This document shows, one piece after another, positions 1 to 10,562 of a stretch of DNA of 64,000 bases (position 1 is the first letter of the stretch; each line of letters begins with the position of its first letter). Below the pieces are notes generated by a model, which had not been told where the DNA came from, made no database searches, and was given only the letters and a program-made list of their open reading frames with translations. The DNA is taken from assembly GCF_000611645.1 (NCBI RefSeq), contig NW_014013625.1:29041-93040 (forward strand). Direction: 5' to 3'. The translations under genes were made by a program, and so were the position numbers. The DNA is from Monoraphidium neglectum (Eukaryota > Chlorophyta > Chlorophyceae > Sphaeropleales > Selenastraceae).

Positions 1-1674
1 CTTTGCTTTTTTTCTTTCTTCATGAACAAGTTCATGAAGTTGTAGGTTTACTTTCTTCAGTGAACACGTTCATGAAATTCTGGTTTTATGCACTCAAGCG
101 CACCAAGCATGTTCTTCATGAAAGAGTTCATTAAGCGCTTAGTGACTTGCTTCTTTGCTTGATTCTTTGCTTGATTCTTTGCTTGATTCTTTGGTTCCTT
201 AAAAAGTTCCTCTATTGTTTGCTTTCTTTAATTAATTTGAAATTCGAGGGTTTAGGGCCTTTGGCCCTCTAGGCAGCCGCCTTCGGCGGCCCTCTAGGGC
301 CACTTTGGTGGCCCTCGACCCCCGGCCCTAGCCCTGAGGAAAGATTTAGTCTTTAAAAAAACTAAATCTCTACGGATCTTCTTACGCACCGCAGTTACCA
401 CAACTATTACTTGTTCTCTTTGTTTAGCGTAGTGTGTTATCCTGCGCGCTAATCTACGTGGTTTCATACCTCTTTATTTATTTTTTTTCTTTGTACGTGT
501 CTTTGAACTTGAACTTGTCACCGCATGTTTCATTTTTGATTTCAGGTTTAGTTAAACTTGCCTAACAGATTCAACATCTTCTTTTTCAACTCAAACCCTT
601 CTTACCCTAAGGTCGCTCATTCCGACCATTTTTTTTGCAAAGCCAACCAAATCTAACCCCGACAGCTTCTTTATAACTTCTACAGAACTCGTTTTTTCTC
701 AACAGATCTTTGAACGAACTTTCTTAACTTTAACTGTTCACTTTCATGCTTTATCTGTAGGGCATAAAGCATATGCTTTATGAACTTGTCCATGAAGTAT
801 CTTTTTTTGAAGTTTATCCATATGATTGCGAGCCTTTTTATTACATTCAACGGCACACTAGAACGTGATCAAGTATTCAGCGATGAAACTGATTACTGAA
901 TACCAATGAAACTCAAAGTCAATAATATCAATATCTTAGTACGAACAATCCTTTTGAACTATTCAGAGGAGAAAAGTCTAGAAAAGTTTCAAAAAATATA
1001 GAACATAGCTGTGATAGGATTCTATTTTTGAAAAGTTGTAAACTTTTCAAAAAATAAATATTCACTTAATAGAGCTTAAGCCAGCCAGAGCCTTATATTA
1101 GTTTATTTCTCACATGACTTTGTGATGATTCAGCCATTAGTCCACTTGATTTCTAAAGAAATTCGTTAGCCCTAAATCAATGAAATCGATATAAACCGTA
1201 AAAGCGTGCCAGTTGATCACTTCATCAATCTGCATCTATAGAATCACTTGAAACCTCTCTGCTCATTTTGGGTCCATGGAATTCTTTCTAAAAAATTCTG
1301 GTCAACAGAGACCCCGCTGCACCACTAATAAATTCAACCTTTGAAGGTTTTCAGCTCAAGCTCAAAGTGTGTCTTTTCACTAAGTGAAAAAACTCTCTGA
1401 TCACAATGTAATAAAACAGAAAGAGAATCTTAAATTGACAACATAGTGCACAAATGAAACCACAGAAGCGCCTGACGAGGGCCACTTAGGTAGCCCGGTG
1501 GGACATCGAATACGGCCCAGCCACTTGAGGTGGCGATAATCATCGAAGATGATGAGCCAGCGACCATGGCTAGTCACCTAAGTGACCCTAGGGCCTAAAG
1601 GCCCTAGAGGCCGGTTCGGCGGCCCCTCGTAACCCCAAGGGCCTTTAGGCCCTAGGCCGTGGTCGACGGCCTAA
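1..1674. repeat. Non-coding region with palindromes upstream of window start to nad4
   Basis: This stretch holds no recognised conserved gene. It contains TTCATGAAC-type palindromes (20-130, 690-800), GC-rich palindrome clusters (245-335 and 1480-1680) and an AT-rich middle. A small basic ORF lies at 294-467 on the minus strand and is listed separately. I saw no tRNA cloverleaf or rRNA motif here. Confidence 0.6.
294..467 (-). CDS. Small basic ORF of unknown function (57 aa)
   Basis: This minus-strand ORF begins MKPRRLARRITHYAKQ and is rich in Arg and Lys, as ribosomal proteins are. The start ATG is preceded by an AAAGAGGT stretch that could resemble a ribosome-binding site. The last residues (RAGGRGPPKWP) are encoded by a GC palindrome cluster, so the true C-terminus is unclear. 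It has no in-frame TCA, but with so few serines this means little. I do not recognise the family, and it may be a chance ORF or a remnant. Confidence 0.2.
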   Translation of the reverse strand: MKPRRLARRITHYAKQREQVIVVVTAVRKKIRRDLVFLKTKSFLRARAGGRGPPKWP

Positions 1675-1734
1675 CTATGGTCGATAGCTCGACATGAGAG
1701 ATGTCGAGGGCCACATCAGGTGAAATCGGGTGGA

Positions 1735-3303
1735 TGACAGAACAGTCAATACCCAACTCTCCGCTACTTTTGGCGCATAAGCAGCTTGATGCCAAAACCA
1801 TAAACTGGAAGAGATTTGGTCAAGAACTAGGTTAGGTTTCAACCCCCACCATAAAGCTAGACCCAGCAAAGGCAGCAAAGTCCAGACCTCGCGTCGATTC
1901 AAATCCGCCAGGGCTTGAAAATACTGAGGTTTGGGCATTCCGTGAACCACTCGTGCGTAGGCCCACATAGTGTAAGCGGCACTTAAAATAACCGCAAACA
2001 GAGCAGCAGCTAACGCACCTAAATGATGAGCAAAAACGCTACATAAGCACAAAAACTCTCCAACAAAGTTCGGGCTCAATGGTAATGCCATGTTGCACAA
2101 ACTGAACACAAAGAACATCAAACTAAACACAGGCATGGCGGTCGCAGCACCTCCCAGGTATTTCAAGGCTTTGGTATGCGCACGGTCATAGATGGCTCCC
2201 ACTAGCAAGAAGAGCGCTGGGCTGGCTACCCCGTGAGCCAACATCATAAAAGTGGCTCCGATTGCTCCAATCTCATTCAAAGTGAACAGAGCAATAATGA
2301 CCATACTCATGTGAGCAATACTGCTATAAGCAATTACTTTTTTTAAGTCTACTTGACGTAAAGTGGTTAAGCTTGCATAAGTCAATCCAATCATGCATAA
2401 ACAAAGAACTAGAGGTCCGTAATAAGCGCTGGCTTCTGGGAAAAGCGGCAGACTGAATCTTAACAACCCATAGCTACCTAGTTTAAGAAGAACTCCTGCT
2501 AGCAATACAGAACCTGCAGTGCTGGCTTCTACGTGAGCTTCTGGTAGCCAAAGATGCAGGGGAACCATAGGAACTTTCACAGCGAAGGCTAAGAACAGAC
2601 CCCACCAAAGCACATATTGTCGTGCGGGTGCCCAGCTTTCCGCTGCCAACAGCAAGAAACTGGTAGATCCTGCTTGACTATACATTAACAGAAGACACGG
2701 CAACATGGCAAGGCTTCCCACCAAAGTATAAATTACCAACAAGTAGGCAGCACGCACTTTGCGAGGTCGAGAACCACCTAACCCAATCAGCAAAAACATG
2801 GGCAACAAAGAACATTCATAAAACACATAAAAACCAAGCAAATCTAAACAAGTAAAGCTGGCCAAGAGACAAGTCTCTAGGACTAGCATCAGTGCGAAAA
2901 AGGCTTGGCTATGGTCTTTCTGAGTTCGCCAGCTGCACAGAACCGCCAAAGGCATTAAGAAAGCCGTCAACAAGACCATCCAAAGACTTAGTCCATCGAG
3001 ACCAAACTCTAGACGAACCCAGAGAGTCCCATTCCAACTTCCAGCCAAGCCTACCACTTGCTGAAAAGGTTCAGGACTGTTAGGCAAAAATTGCGCCCAT
3101 AAGAGCAAACTCAAGAGCAGTGTGATTAAGGTAACTGTTAAAGCTGCCAATCGATGAGCAGACACGCTTTTTCCTGGTAACAAACAAAGCAGAAGCGCGC
3201 CACACAAAGGCAGAAGAATCACCGCCATTAACCAACCTGTCTGGTTCAGGTTTATCAAGATAGCACATCCCATTCCACAACAAGGCAATAACAAAGGGAA
3301 CAT
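1735..3303 (-). CDS. nad4: NADH dehydrogenase subunit 4 (complex I)
   Basis: This is a proton-pumping membrane subunit of respiratory complex I. The 522-residue product is almost wholly hydrophobic. It carries family hallmarks in order: FGLDGLSLWMVLLTAF near residue 100, FYVFYECSLLPMFLLIG near 160, VKVPMVPLHLWLPEAHVEA near 245 (with the conserved Lys and His-Glu of antiporter-like subunits), and YSSIAHMSMV near 330. I end the gene at TCA (1735-1737). Reading through TCA would add about 20 residues derived from palindromes (to a TAG at 1675). No intron is seen. It is the outermost gene of the minus-strand cluster in this window. Confidence 0.95.
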
Positions 3304-3704
3304 AGTTATCTTAATCTAATTTCTGGGCTTTTTTGAAGATTTTGAGTTTATGGCTAAGCCGTGGTCGACGGCCTAGCCATGGTCCCTGTCGAGCTAGCGA
3401 CCATAGCTAGCCATCTAAGATGGCTCGAACATCGACCATGTTGAGCCATCTTCAATGGCTCGACATCTTAGATGTTCAAGGCCGTCTTTGACGGTCGGAA
3501 CATCAGAGATGTTCCGCCATCTTAGATGTTCAAGGCCGTCTTTGACGGCCGGAACATCAGAGATGTTCCGCCATCTATGATGTCTTGCCATTGAAAAGAG
3601 CTCGCCATCTAAGATGGCTCATAATCTTGATCTTAGATAGAATTTATTAAACAAAAAACCTCATTAACCTTTTCATGAAAGAAAAGCTTCATGAAGCAAC
3701 AACT
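3304..3704. repeat. Palindromic repeat spacer nad4-trnS
   Basis: The spacer is almost wholly made of short palindromes of the GCCATCTTAGATGGC, GGCCGTCTTTGACGGCC and GGAACATCAGAGATGTTCC types. One pair of units (around 3470-3570) is repeated in tandem with few changes. No gene is visible. Confidence 0.7.
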
Positions 3705-3789
3705 CGGAAAGAGCGGGATTTGAACCCACGATCCTAAAAAGGAAACCAACCTTCCAAGTTGGCGCTTTGAACCGCTCAGCCATCTTTCC
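3705..3789 (-). tRNA. trnS(gga): tRNA-Ser(GGA)
   Basis: A class II cloverleaf with a long variable arm can be folded. The acceptor is GGAAAGA/TCTTTCC, the anticodon loop reads TTGGAAG, and the T loop is in GTTCAAATC context. Anticodon GGA reads UCU and UCC only. This is the only UCN-reading tRNA-Ser in the window and fits the use of UCA as a stop codon. Confidence 0.93.
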
Positions 3790-4719
3790 ATAAGCCGACC
3801 GTGGACTTCATGAACTCTCATTATGTTTAAGCTTGATGCGCTAAAATGCATAAAACAACGGCTTGACGCCCTTGGCGGCATCCAGCAATTCTTTATGCGC
3901 AAGGGCGTTTGGTTCTAGGGTCACTTGGGTGGCCCTCGGGGCCTTTAGGGCCCCTAAGAAACCAACGGCTCTAATGATCGACCATGCCTAGCTATGGTCG
4001 CTAGCTAGAACATCTAAGATGTCCGAGCCACCTAAGGTAGTTAGCCCGTCGAAGACGGCGAGGGCCGCCAAAGCGGCCCTCGACCACGGTCGTTGGCCCC
4101 CAGCCGTCCAAGACAGCGCTTAGCGCATGAAGATTTCTTTTTCATGTTCATAAAGTGTTTTTTTCATGCACTAAGGCGTATGAAGCAGTTCCTTAGGCAA
4201 TAAAGGCCTTTTATATTAAGCAGTTTTTATAGATTTAGTACGTTTTTGTAGCTTTTTATAAACTAGAAAAACTTTCTTAGGCTTTTATAAGTCAAAGAGA
4301 CTTTATAAGTGTTTTAGTTTGAAAGCAGATTGACCAAGTCACTTGACTTTCGGCCAAAACCGTGGCTTTTTTTGTCTTTGTTTCTTTTAGAAACAAACTA
4401 TGGCTTTATTCTTTTAGAATAAAGTATTCCTTTGTTTCTTTTAGAAACAAAGTATGGCTTTGTTTCTAAAAGAAACAAATTATGCCTGAGATTTTTAAAT
4501 CACTGTAGAATGTCAAGTGTCAAGTGTCAAGTGTCAAGTGTCAAGTGTCAAGTGTCAAGTGTCAAGTGTCAATAGAATTTATAAAATTTAAAAAGTTTTT
4601 TTTAATACATGAATGAATGCATGAATGTTCCTGAGGTTTGCGTTCAAAAACGAGTTTATAAAACATGCCCAAGAGGAAAACTTCCAGTTATTATTTGATG
4701 GAAGAAGTTTTGGAACCAA
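3790..4719. repeat. Spacer with palindromes, hairpin copies and a 7-bp satellite
   Basis: GC palindromes occupy 3900-4100. Between about 4340 and 4490 the hairpin TTTGTTTCTTTTAGAAACAAA-type element occurs several times; related copies lie near 38.72 kb and in the rnl intron at 58.65 kb. At 4511-4572 the 7-bp unit TGTCAAG is repeated about nine times. No gene is recognised on either strand. Confidence 0.7.
4511..4572. repeat. 7-bp tandem repeat (TGTCAAG)n
   Basis: About nine perfect head-to-tail copies of TGTCAAG are present, flanked by unrelated AT-rich sequence. It is the only array with this unit that I saw in the window. Confidence 0.95.
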
Positions 4720-5121
4720 TCAAAATTTATGTTTACCCTTTCTTTGCATAAACCGCTTTCTAGAGTCTCTCAAAGACCGTACTCTGCGAATAGCTTTGAT
4801 TGGATTATACTTTTTGGAGGCACTTAGACTCGCAAACTTGACCATGATAGGGGAACAAGAAATCGTGCCCATCCAATAAGAGGCGCTCAAACGCGCATTG
4901 AAAAAACTGGCAACTTTCTTTTTTTGGCTGCGACGTTTACGCAAATGCGCTTTAGGTTTGATTTTAGCTAGAAGTTGACCTTGACTAAAAGCTAACATGA
5001 GCTTTCCAAGCTCATATCCCTTAGACCAAACATTAGCATAAGCTTTTTCAGCATACAAGGAAAAATCTTGGGAAACTTGTTGAGGAGATCTTAAAGATCT
5101 GGGAAAACTTTTTTGTGCCAT
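4720..5121 (-). CDS. Basic hypothetical protein (133 aa), ribosomal-protein-like composition
   Basis: The product begins MAQKSFPRSLRSPQQVSQDF, has a very basic centre (KPKAHLRKRRSQKKKK-like) and ends RKRFMQRKGKHKF at a TGA. I chose this start because an in-frame TCA, a stop in this genome, lies directly before the ATG; a longer reading would start at 5178. About 18 serines are all TCT, TCC, AGT or AGC, never TCA or TCG, which suggests real translated sequence. The composition suggests a small-subunit ribosomal protein, but I cannot match it to a named family. It lies between trnS(GGA) and trnQ on the same strand. Confidence 0.55.
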   Translation of the reverse strand: MAQKSFPRSLRSPQQVSQDFSLYAEKAYANVWSKGYELGKLMLAFSQGQLLAKIKPKAHLRKRRSQKKKVASFFNARLSASYWMGTISCSPIMVKFASLSASKKYNPIKAIRRVRSLRDSRKRFMQRKGKHKF

Positions 5122-5178
5122 TGATTTGAGATTAGACGAGAGATTAAAAGAACAACAACCACACTTTTGAAGAACCAT

Positions 5179-5916
5179 CTGATTGAGAGTTCTGGGTTAC
5201 TTTAGTGGCCTAAGGCCAAAGGCCTTCGGGTCATCCCTCGGCCATCTTTAATGAACTTGGGCCATCCTTGATGGCCCAAGGGCCCCAAGGCCCTCTCATA
5301 GTCGATGGCTCAGGCCGTCTTCGACGGCCGGAACATCTTTGATGTTCCGCCATCTTTGATGGCTAGCTATGGTCGCTAGCTAGAACATCTAAGATATCGA
5401 GGGCCTCGTTGGTTCCCCAAGGAACCAAAGGCCCTCGCCCGTGGAAGACGGCCTTGCCATCGACCATGCTTAGCCACCAAAGGTGGCTAGCCCGTCTTCG
5501 AAGGCCTAGGCCGTCTTCGACGGACAAGACATTTTTGATGTCTTGCTATCTTTGATGGCTAGCAATCAAAGATAGCTCGAAATCTCTGATGTCGAGCCAC
5601 CTTAGTGTCCCGGAGGGCCATCAAATATGGCCCGTGGGCAATCTTCGATTTCCCAAGCGCCGTCTAAAGCGGCTCTTTAGCACATCAAAGATATTTATAA
5701 TGCGCTTATGCGCACAAAACTACTGCTTCATGCGTTCTTAGCTTATCAGGGATGTACATCACGCCTTTAAGGGCATGGAGGTCAATTTTCGTTTACTACA
5801 TTACACGAACAGCAGTCCAACGGCGCACGAGCATGAATAAAAAAACAAACTGTTAGATTATTGGCTAACTGGTTGCTCATTCTTGATTAGTGGTTCGCAA
5901 AAAGAACAAGCATGTT
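5179..5916. repeat. Palindromic repeat spacer
   Basis: Dense GC palindromes run from about 5200 to 5720, including nested forms with GCTAGC ends. The last 200 bases are ordinary AT-rich sequence. No gene is visible. Confidence 0.65.
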
Positions 5917-5988
5917 CTGGGACAGAAGGACTCGAACCTCCGAATGCCAGAATCAAAGTCTGGTGCCTTGCCACTTGGCGATGCCCCA
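5917..5988 (-). tRNA. trnQ(uug): tRNA-Gln(UUG)
   Basis: The cloverleaf starts TGGGGCATCGCCAAGTGG, typical of organellar and bacterial tRNA-Gln with U1-A72. The anticodon loop is CTTTGAT with anticodon TTG, and the T arm is GGAGG-TTCGAGT-CCTTC. Confidence 0.93.
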
Positions 5989-7079
5989 ATTTTTAGAATT
6001 TTCAAAAAATAGTTGGTCATAGAATCAAATTATAGGCAGAGGTCAGAAAAAATCGGTAGAGACGAAGTCACCCTCGAGACCGAATTTTTATGGGAACAAA
6101 GTATCTTTAAAATATGCTTGATGCTGACTAGGTCATCTTCAACGATGAAGGTCCTAAGACCAGTGGGCTACCTAAGTAGCCCGGAAGGCCCTAAGGCCCT
6201 CGGCCATTAAAGACGGCCTAGCCACCTAAGGTGGCTCGACATCTTAAATGTCGAGGGCCTCCCAGCCCTAAGCCACCTTAGTGACCCTAGAGAGCATCAA
6301 GCATATCCTGAATGCGCTTTAGCGCATCAAGCATACCCTTGATGCGCAAAGAGCCGTCTAGGACGGCCTAGTCACCTTAGGTGACTCGGCTATCAAAGAT
6401 GGCTCGCGCATGAAGCCATGATTTTATGGGCTTAAGCGCATAAAGGATATCCTTAAGATTAACAACCTACTTTACTTGGAGATTGTTTTTTGCATAGTTA
6501 GTTTTCACTATTGTGCTAATCAATCCTGAAGGAAGTACTTAGTTTTTTAAAGAAAAACCAAGCGAACTCTTTTTTCAAAAGAAAAGTGGTTCTATGATTT
6601 AATTCCAAAACCAAAAACCAAAGTTCAACTCTTGTTTACAGATCAGAGAATAAACTCTGGCATCTTTGTTAAAAGTTATATCTAGTAGTAGTATTCACCA
6701 AGACTAAATATAAAGAGTAGTTAATTTGGTTCGTGATTTAGTGAATAATTTGATTTAGTTAATGATTAGGTTTGATTAATGATTCATATATTGCTTTGAT
6801 GCATGATTTGATTCTGTTGGAACCAAACCAGGCTTTGCTAACTGTCAGGCGAATCTTAAGGCTGTTCGCTTGATGCCCTTTACAATTCAAGATAGACGAG
6901 GCCGCCAAAGCAACCCTGCGGGCCATTAAGGTGGCCAGGACATTTAAGATGTCCTGGCCACCTTAATGGCCTTAGAACCAACGAGAATCAACGGCCTTAG
7001 CAGCTCTAATTATTGATCCTACTCTTTGATCGAGGGCCACCCCACCAGAGATAGCGAGTGGCCCTCGGCCTTTGGCCTT
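5989..7079. repeat. Spacer trnQ to rps4-like gene
   Basis: GC palindromes and GATGCGCTTTAGCGCATC-type palindromes fill 6120-6450 and 6890-7080. The middle (6460-6860) is AT-rich and single-copy in appearance. I see no conserved ORF or RNA motif there. Confidence 0.55.
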
Positions 7080-8516
7080 TTAGGCCTTAAGCCCTCGACC
7101 ACGCGTCCTAAATCCTTTGAAAAAGCGGCGTTGACGCGCGATTCTTTTGCGCTGGCCAAAAATATTGAAAACTTTTCCAGAGCTATAAAAAGAATTTAAC
7201 CACACAAACGGGTTGACTGCATTAATGGGTGTAGATCTTTCAGTGCTTGGACCATAGGTCAACAGAGTGCCCAATGCAAAGGTTCGGTCTTTTTCGATCA
7301 AGTTTTGATGTTGAAGTGGAGGTCGAGAGAATCCAGAGCCAAGTCTTTGAGGGTCAAACCAGAGTGGTTGTTGGTATAGATCCATCTTTAATGGACCTAT
7401 CTGTTGTTCTTTTTCATAAAAGGGCTCTTTTAATGTAACTCTCAAACAATCTCCTGGATAAATGAAGCTCCGGCTCTTTTGAATCGTGCGACCGTTTAAA
7501 GAACAATTCCCTTGAGAAATCAAATTAGACGCTGCAGTCAAAGTACAAACAAAATTGCTTTTCAAAAACACACTTGTTTGAAGAGAATCCATACCTCTAG
7601 CCAGAGACCACAAAGAAGGCGTGGTTTGAGCAGACAATTTCCAAAGCTTTTGAAAGGTTTGGTTCACAAACTTCAAACCAGAGTTTCCGAGCAAATGACG
7701 CATGGCTCGAAAGGCTCGCATTCGGGCCACTAGCAGTCTTTTGCGTTTGACTAACCAAACACTTCCGGGAACAATAGAAGGGTTGTTCAGTGTGCGCAAA
7801 TTACCAAAGAGAAGAGACCGAAACACTGTCCAGCTTTGTGTAAAGGGATAAAGTTTAGGAGTTAAAGAGAAGGTTCTTCGAGACTTCACAGAATGCTTAG
7901 TCAGTTGAGACGTCTCTTGGGTTCTTTTTAATAATCCTAGGGCCAAAGGCCCTAGAGACTCAAACGGTTTCAAATCTAGAGACAGTCTCCAACGTTTCAA
8001 ATGTTTGTTCAGTTGAGATCTCTTTTTATAGTCAAACTGCTTCAAACCTAAAGATAGTTTCTTACCTTTCAAAGAACTCAAACCTTTAGGGCCGCGGTTG
8101 CGACCCTCGTCTATCAAAGATGGACCTTGAGACATCTCCAAAGACGCAGACACTTTTTTCAATTGAGAGATTCCTCTAAATTGAGAGGCTCCCCAAAAGT
8201 AAGACACTTTCCAAAGTTGAGTTTTTCCCAAGAAAGAGAATGGCTCTTGTCGTAGAGCTCTCTGCGGAAGGCGCTGATTAAAAGACAGGTTTGTTTGCAT
8301 TTGCTTTGGCACTAAAGGCTTGTGGGTTGCCATTTGCCAAACAATTCGCTTAGAAAAAGGACGCTTGTACTCAAGAGAAAAAAATCGGGACTTATTTCTA
8401 AAAACCCTTTTTTGTTCAGAAGAGAGCTGTTTTAAATAACTCCATTGCTGAACAGATTGTTTCTGTACAATAGGATAGGGAACAGCTTTCTTTTTACGAA
8501 GGTTAGAATGGGTCAT
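7080..8516 (-). CDS. rps4: Ribosomal protein S4-like protein (S4 RNA-binding domain)
   Basis: The 478-residue product is very basic. Its C-terminal part (about residues 315-375) has the features of an S4 domain: AASNLISQGNCSLNGRTI followed by PGDCLRV, as in S4 proteins (ARQLVxHGHxxVNGxxV...PGD). This would bind small-subunit rRNA. The long N-terminal part has loosely repeated SQLKK/SLE-like stretches and no family match. Palindromes are built into the reading frame: GPSLIDEG near residue 130 and GPLKMDLYQ near 380. All serines I read are TCT, TCC, AGT or AGC, never TCA or TCG. This supports translation under the local code. The frame ends at a TAA lying inside a palindrome. The assignment to rps4 rests on the S4 domain only; it is much longer than bacterial S4 (about 200 aa). 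Confidence 0.6.
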   Translation of the reverse strand: MTHSNLRKKKAVPYPIVQKQSVQQWSYLKQLSSEQKRVFRNKSRFFSLEYKRPFSKRIVWQMATHKPLVPKQMQTNLSFNQRLPQRALRQEPFSFLGKTQLWKVSYFWGASQFRGISQLKKVSASLEMSQGPSLIDEGRNRGPKGLSSLKGKKLSLGLKQFDYKKRSQLNKHLKRWRLSLDLKPFESLGPLALGLLKRTQETSQLTKHSVKSRRTFSLTPKLYPFTQSWTVFRSLLFGNLRTLNNPSIVPGSVWLVKRKRLLVARMRAFRAMRHLLGNSGLKFVNQTFQKLWKLSAQTTPSLWSLARGMDSLQTSVFLKSNFVCTLTAASNLISQGNCSLNGRTIQKSRSFIYPGDCLRVTLKEPFYEKEQQIGPLKMDLYQQPLWFDPQRLGSGFSRPPLQHQNLIEKDRTFALGTLLTYGPSTERSTPINAVNPFVWLNSFYSSGKVFNIFGQRKRIARQRRFFKGFRTRGRGLKA

Positions 8517-9365
8517 GTTTTCTTTTTGTAACTCAAAAGAGAAAAAGGAAGAACAAGGAACACTCTGAAAAAAACAGGCTCTAGCTCGAAAGCAGAGGCC
8601 AAAAAAAAGCCCTCATAGGACATGATTGATGCTCTTAAACCCATTAAGGATATCTTTTATTAAAGCGCATAAAACCACTGCTTGATACGCTTTAGCGCAT
8701 GAAAGACATGCTTCATGAACTTGTTCGTGAAGGCCCTGGTTGATGCTCTCTAGGTCATCTTGGATAACTAAAGTCATTAAAAATAGCCTTCAGGGGTCCC
8801 CCCCGGGCCACTAGGGTGGCCCGAAGGCCTTTGGCCTTAGGGCAGAGGGCCTTTAGGCCCTAAAGGCCCTAGAAGGCCACCTTAGTGGGCTTAGAGGCCG
8901 CTTTGGCGGCCCCTAGAGGGCCACCTTAGTGGCTCGGGGGGTACCCCCCGAACCAACGTGACTCTAGAGAGCATCCGGTGCAACTTGATGCGTCTTTAGG
9001 GCCTTAAGGCCCTCGCGCATCAAAACCCTGCTAGATGCCTTTGTGGCAAAAGGAAATGCTTGATGTGTCTTAGCGCATAAAAGCCTTGCTCGATGCCCTT
9101 GTGGCATGCAGGAAATGCTTTATAAACTTGTTTGTGAAGGCGAGGGCCCCTAAGGGGCCCTAAAGAGCCTTTATGTGCTTAAGCACATAAAACTACGACT
9201 TGATGCGTCTTTAGGGCCTTAAGGCCCTCGCGCATCAATGTTATTTTTAACTCACAACATAAGCAAAGGCGACAAAGCTCACCAAACTCAAACAAAAAAC
9301 ATGCTCTGACAAAAAATGTATTCTGGGAGAATAAAGGCTTTAACTCAAAGCATCTTCTGACAATA
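8517..9365. repeat. Palindromic repeat spacer
   Basis: Palindromes dominate from 8600 to 9230: GATGCGCTTTAGCGCATC-type, TTCATGAAC-type and GC-rich nested forms. No gene is recognised. Confidence 0.65.
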
Positions 9366-9443
9366 CGCAGAACAGGACTTGAACCTGCACGAATAAATTC
9401 ACTAGAACCTAAACCTAACGCGTCTACCAATTCCGCCATCTGC
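9366..9443 (-). tRNA. trnL(uag): tRNA-Leu(UAG)
   Basis: A class II cloverleaf with acceptor GCAGATG/GTTCTGC (one G-U), anticodon loop TTTAGGT reading TAG, and T arm GCAGG-TTCAAGT-CCTGT. It decodes CUN leucine codons. The unmodified anticodon UAG does not itself decode the codon UAG. Confidence 0.92.
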
Positions 9444-9535
9444 GCAATTTATTGAGCTATACCCGAACTTGATTCTGCCATTGACCGAACCCGCTTAATT
9501 ATTCATGCTATCCAGTGGGATTGCTCTCTGAAAAA

Positions 9536-9609
9536 TCAGAACAGCAGGATTTGAACCTGCGACCTGTGGTTCCCAAAACCACTGCGCTACCAAGCTGCGC
9601 TATGTTCTG
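9536..9609 (-). tRNA. trnP(ugg): tRNA-Pro(UGG)
   Basis: Acceptor CAGAACA/TGTTCTG, anticodon stem GTGGT/ACCAC with loop TTTGGGA (anticodon TGG), and T arm GCAGG-TTCAAAT-CCTGC. All arms pair well. Confidence 0.93.
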
Positions 9610-10490
9610 CAATAGAGATTGGAGGGCCACCAAAAAGGCCTTTAGGGCCTAAAAGCGCTCTTTCTTCGGCCCTCGCCTTATAGGCTTTTGGTCAGTGCTC
9701 TTTGTATTAGTTTCTGAAGAGATCTTTAGGGCCCGAGAGTCGTTAGGATCTCTGGGGCCCCAAGGCCCTCTAGGGCCCCTAAGGAGGCCGAGGGCCGCGG
9801 TCGCGGCTAAGGCCACTTTAGTGGCCTTCTAGGGCCTTTAGGGCCTTTAGGGCCTAAAGGCCCTCTGCCCTAAGGCCAAAGGCCTTCGGGCCACCCTAGT
9901 AGCCCAAGACCCCTAAAGGGTCCGAGGGCCGACAAAGCGGCTCTCGCCCCCTTAGGGGCCCTAGTGCGCCACTAAGGTGGCGCAAGACACCCGAGTGTCT
10001 AGGGTCACTTAAGTGACTCAGCCATCTAAAGATGGCTCAGCCGTCTTTGACGGGCTAGCCACCAAAGGTGGCTAGGCATCTCCGATGCCTAGCTATCAAA
10101 GATAGCTAGCCCGTCTTCGACGGCCTATCGCCACCTTTGATGGCTAGAGGACCTTAAAGGCGAGGGCCATCAAAGATGGCCCGGGGGTCCCCCGAGGGCC
10201 TTTAGGCCCTAGTGCGCCACCTCAGTAGCGCGTAGGGCTCTTAGGCGAGGGCCATCAAAGATGGCCCTAGTGCGCCACCTTAGTGGCGCGGAGGGCCTTT
10301 GGCCCTCGACCCTCGACCCTAAGGATCTTTGCGCCCTGAAGGCTTCGTACCCTTTAGGCTATGGGTCTTAACGACTTAACCCTTAGTGCTAACCTTGATA
10401 ACTCTAAGCCCAAATCAGAGGAATGCTGTTTTTATTTCAGAAGCGTCTTAACCAAACTTGTGTGGTTGTTTTTACTTTTAGTTATCTAAC
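9610..10490. repeat. Dense palindrome cluster trnP-trnF
   Basis: Nearly all of 9620-10340 consists of GC palindromes in tandem, with words such as CGAGGGCC, CCTTAGTGGC and GGCCTTTAGGCC re-used in many combinations. No gene is visible. Confidence 0.75.
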
Positions 10491-10562
10491 TGCCAAGAGT
10501 CCGGATTGAACGGACGACCCAAGGATTTTCAATCCTTTGCTCTACCTCTGAGCTATCTCAGC
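10491..10562 (-). tRNA. trnF(gaa): tRNA-Phe(GAA)
   Basis: Acceptor GCTGAGA/TCTTGGC, D arm GCTC-AGAGGTA-GAGC, anticodon stem AAGGA/TCCTT with loop TTGAAAA (anticodon GAA), and T loop TTCAATC. The cloverleaf is complete. Confidence 0.93.

Noticed and set aside
1675..1734. nad4 C-terminal extension up to a TAG
   Set aside because: It begins with TCA and is encoded by palindromes; the gene is complete without it.
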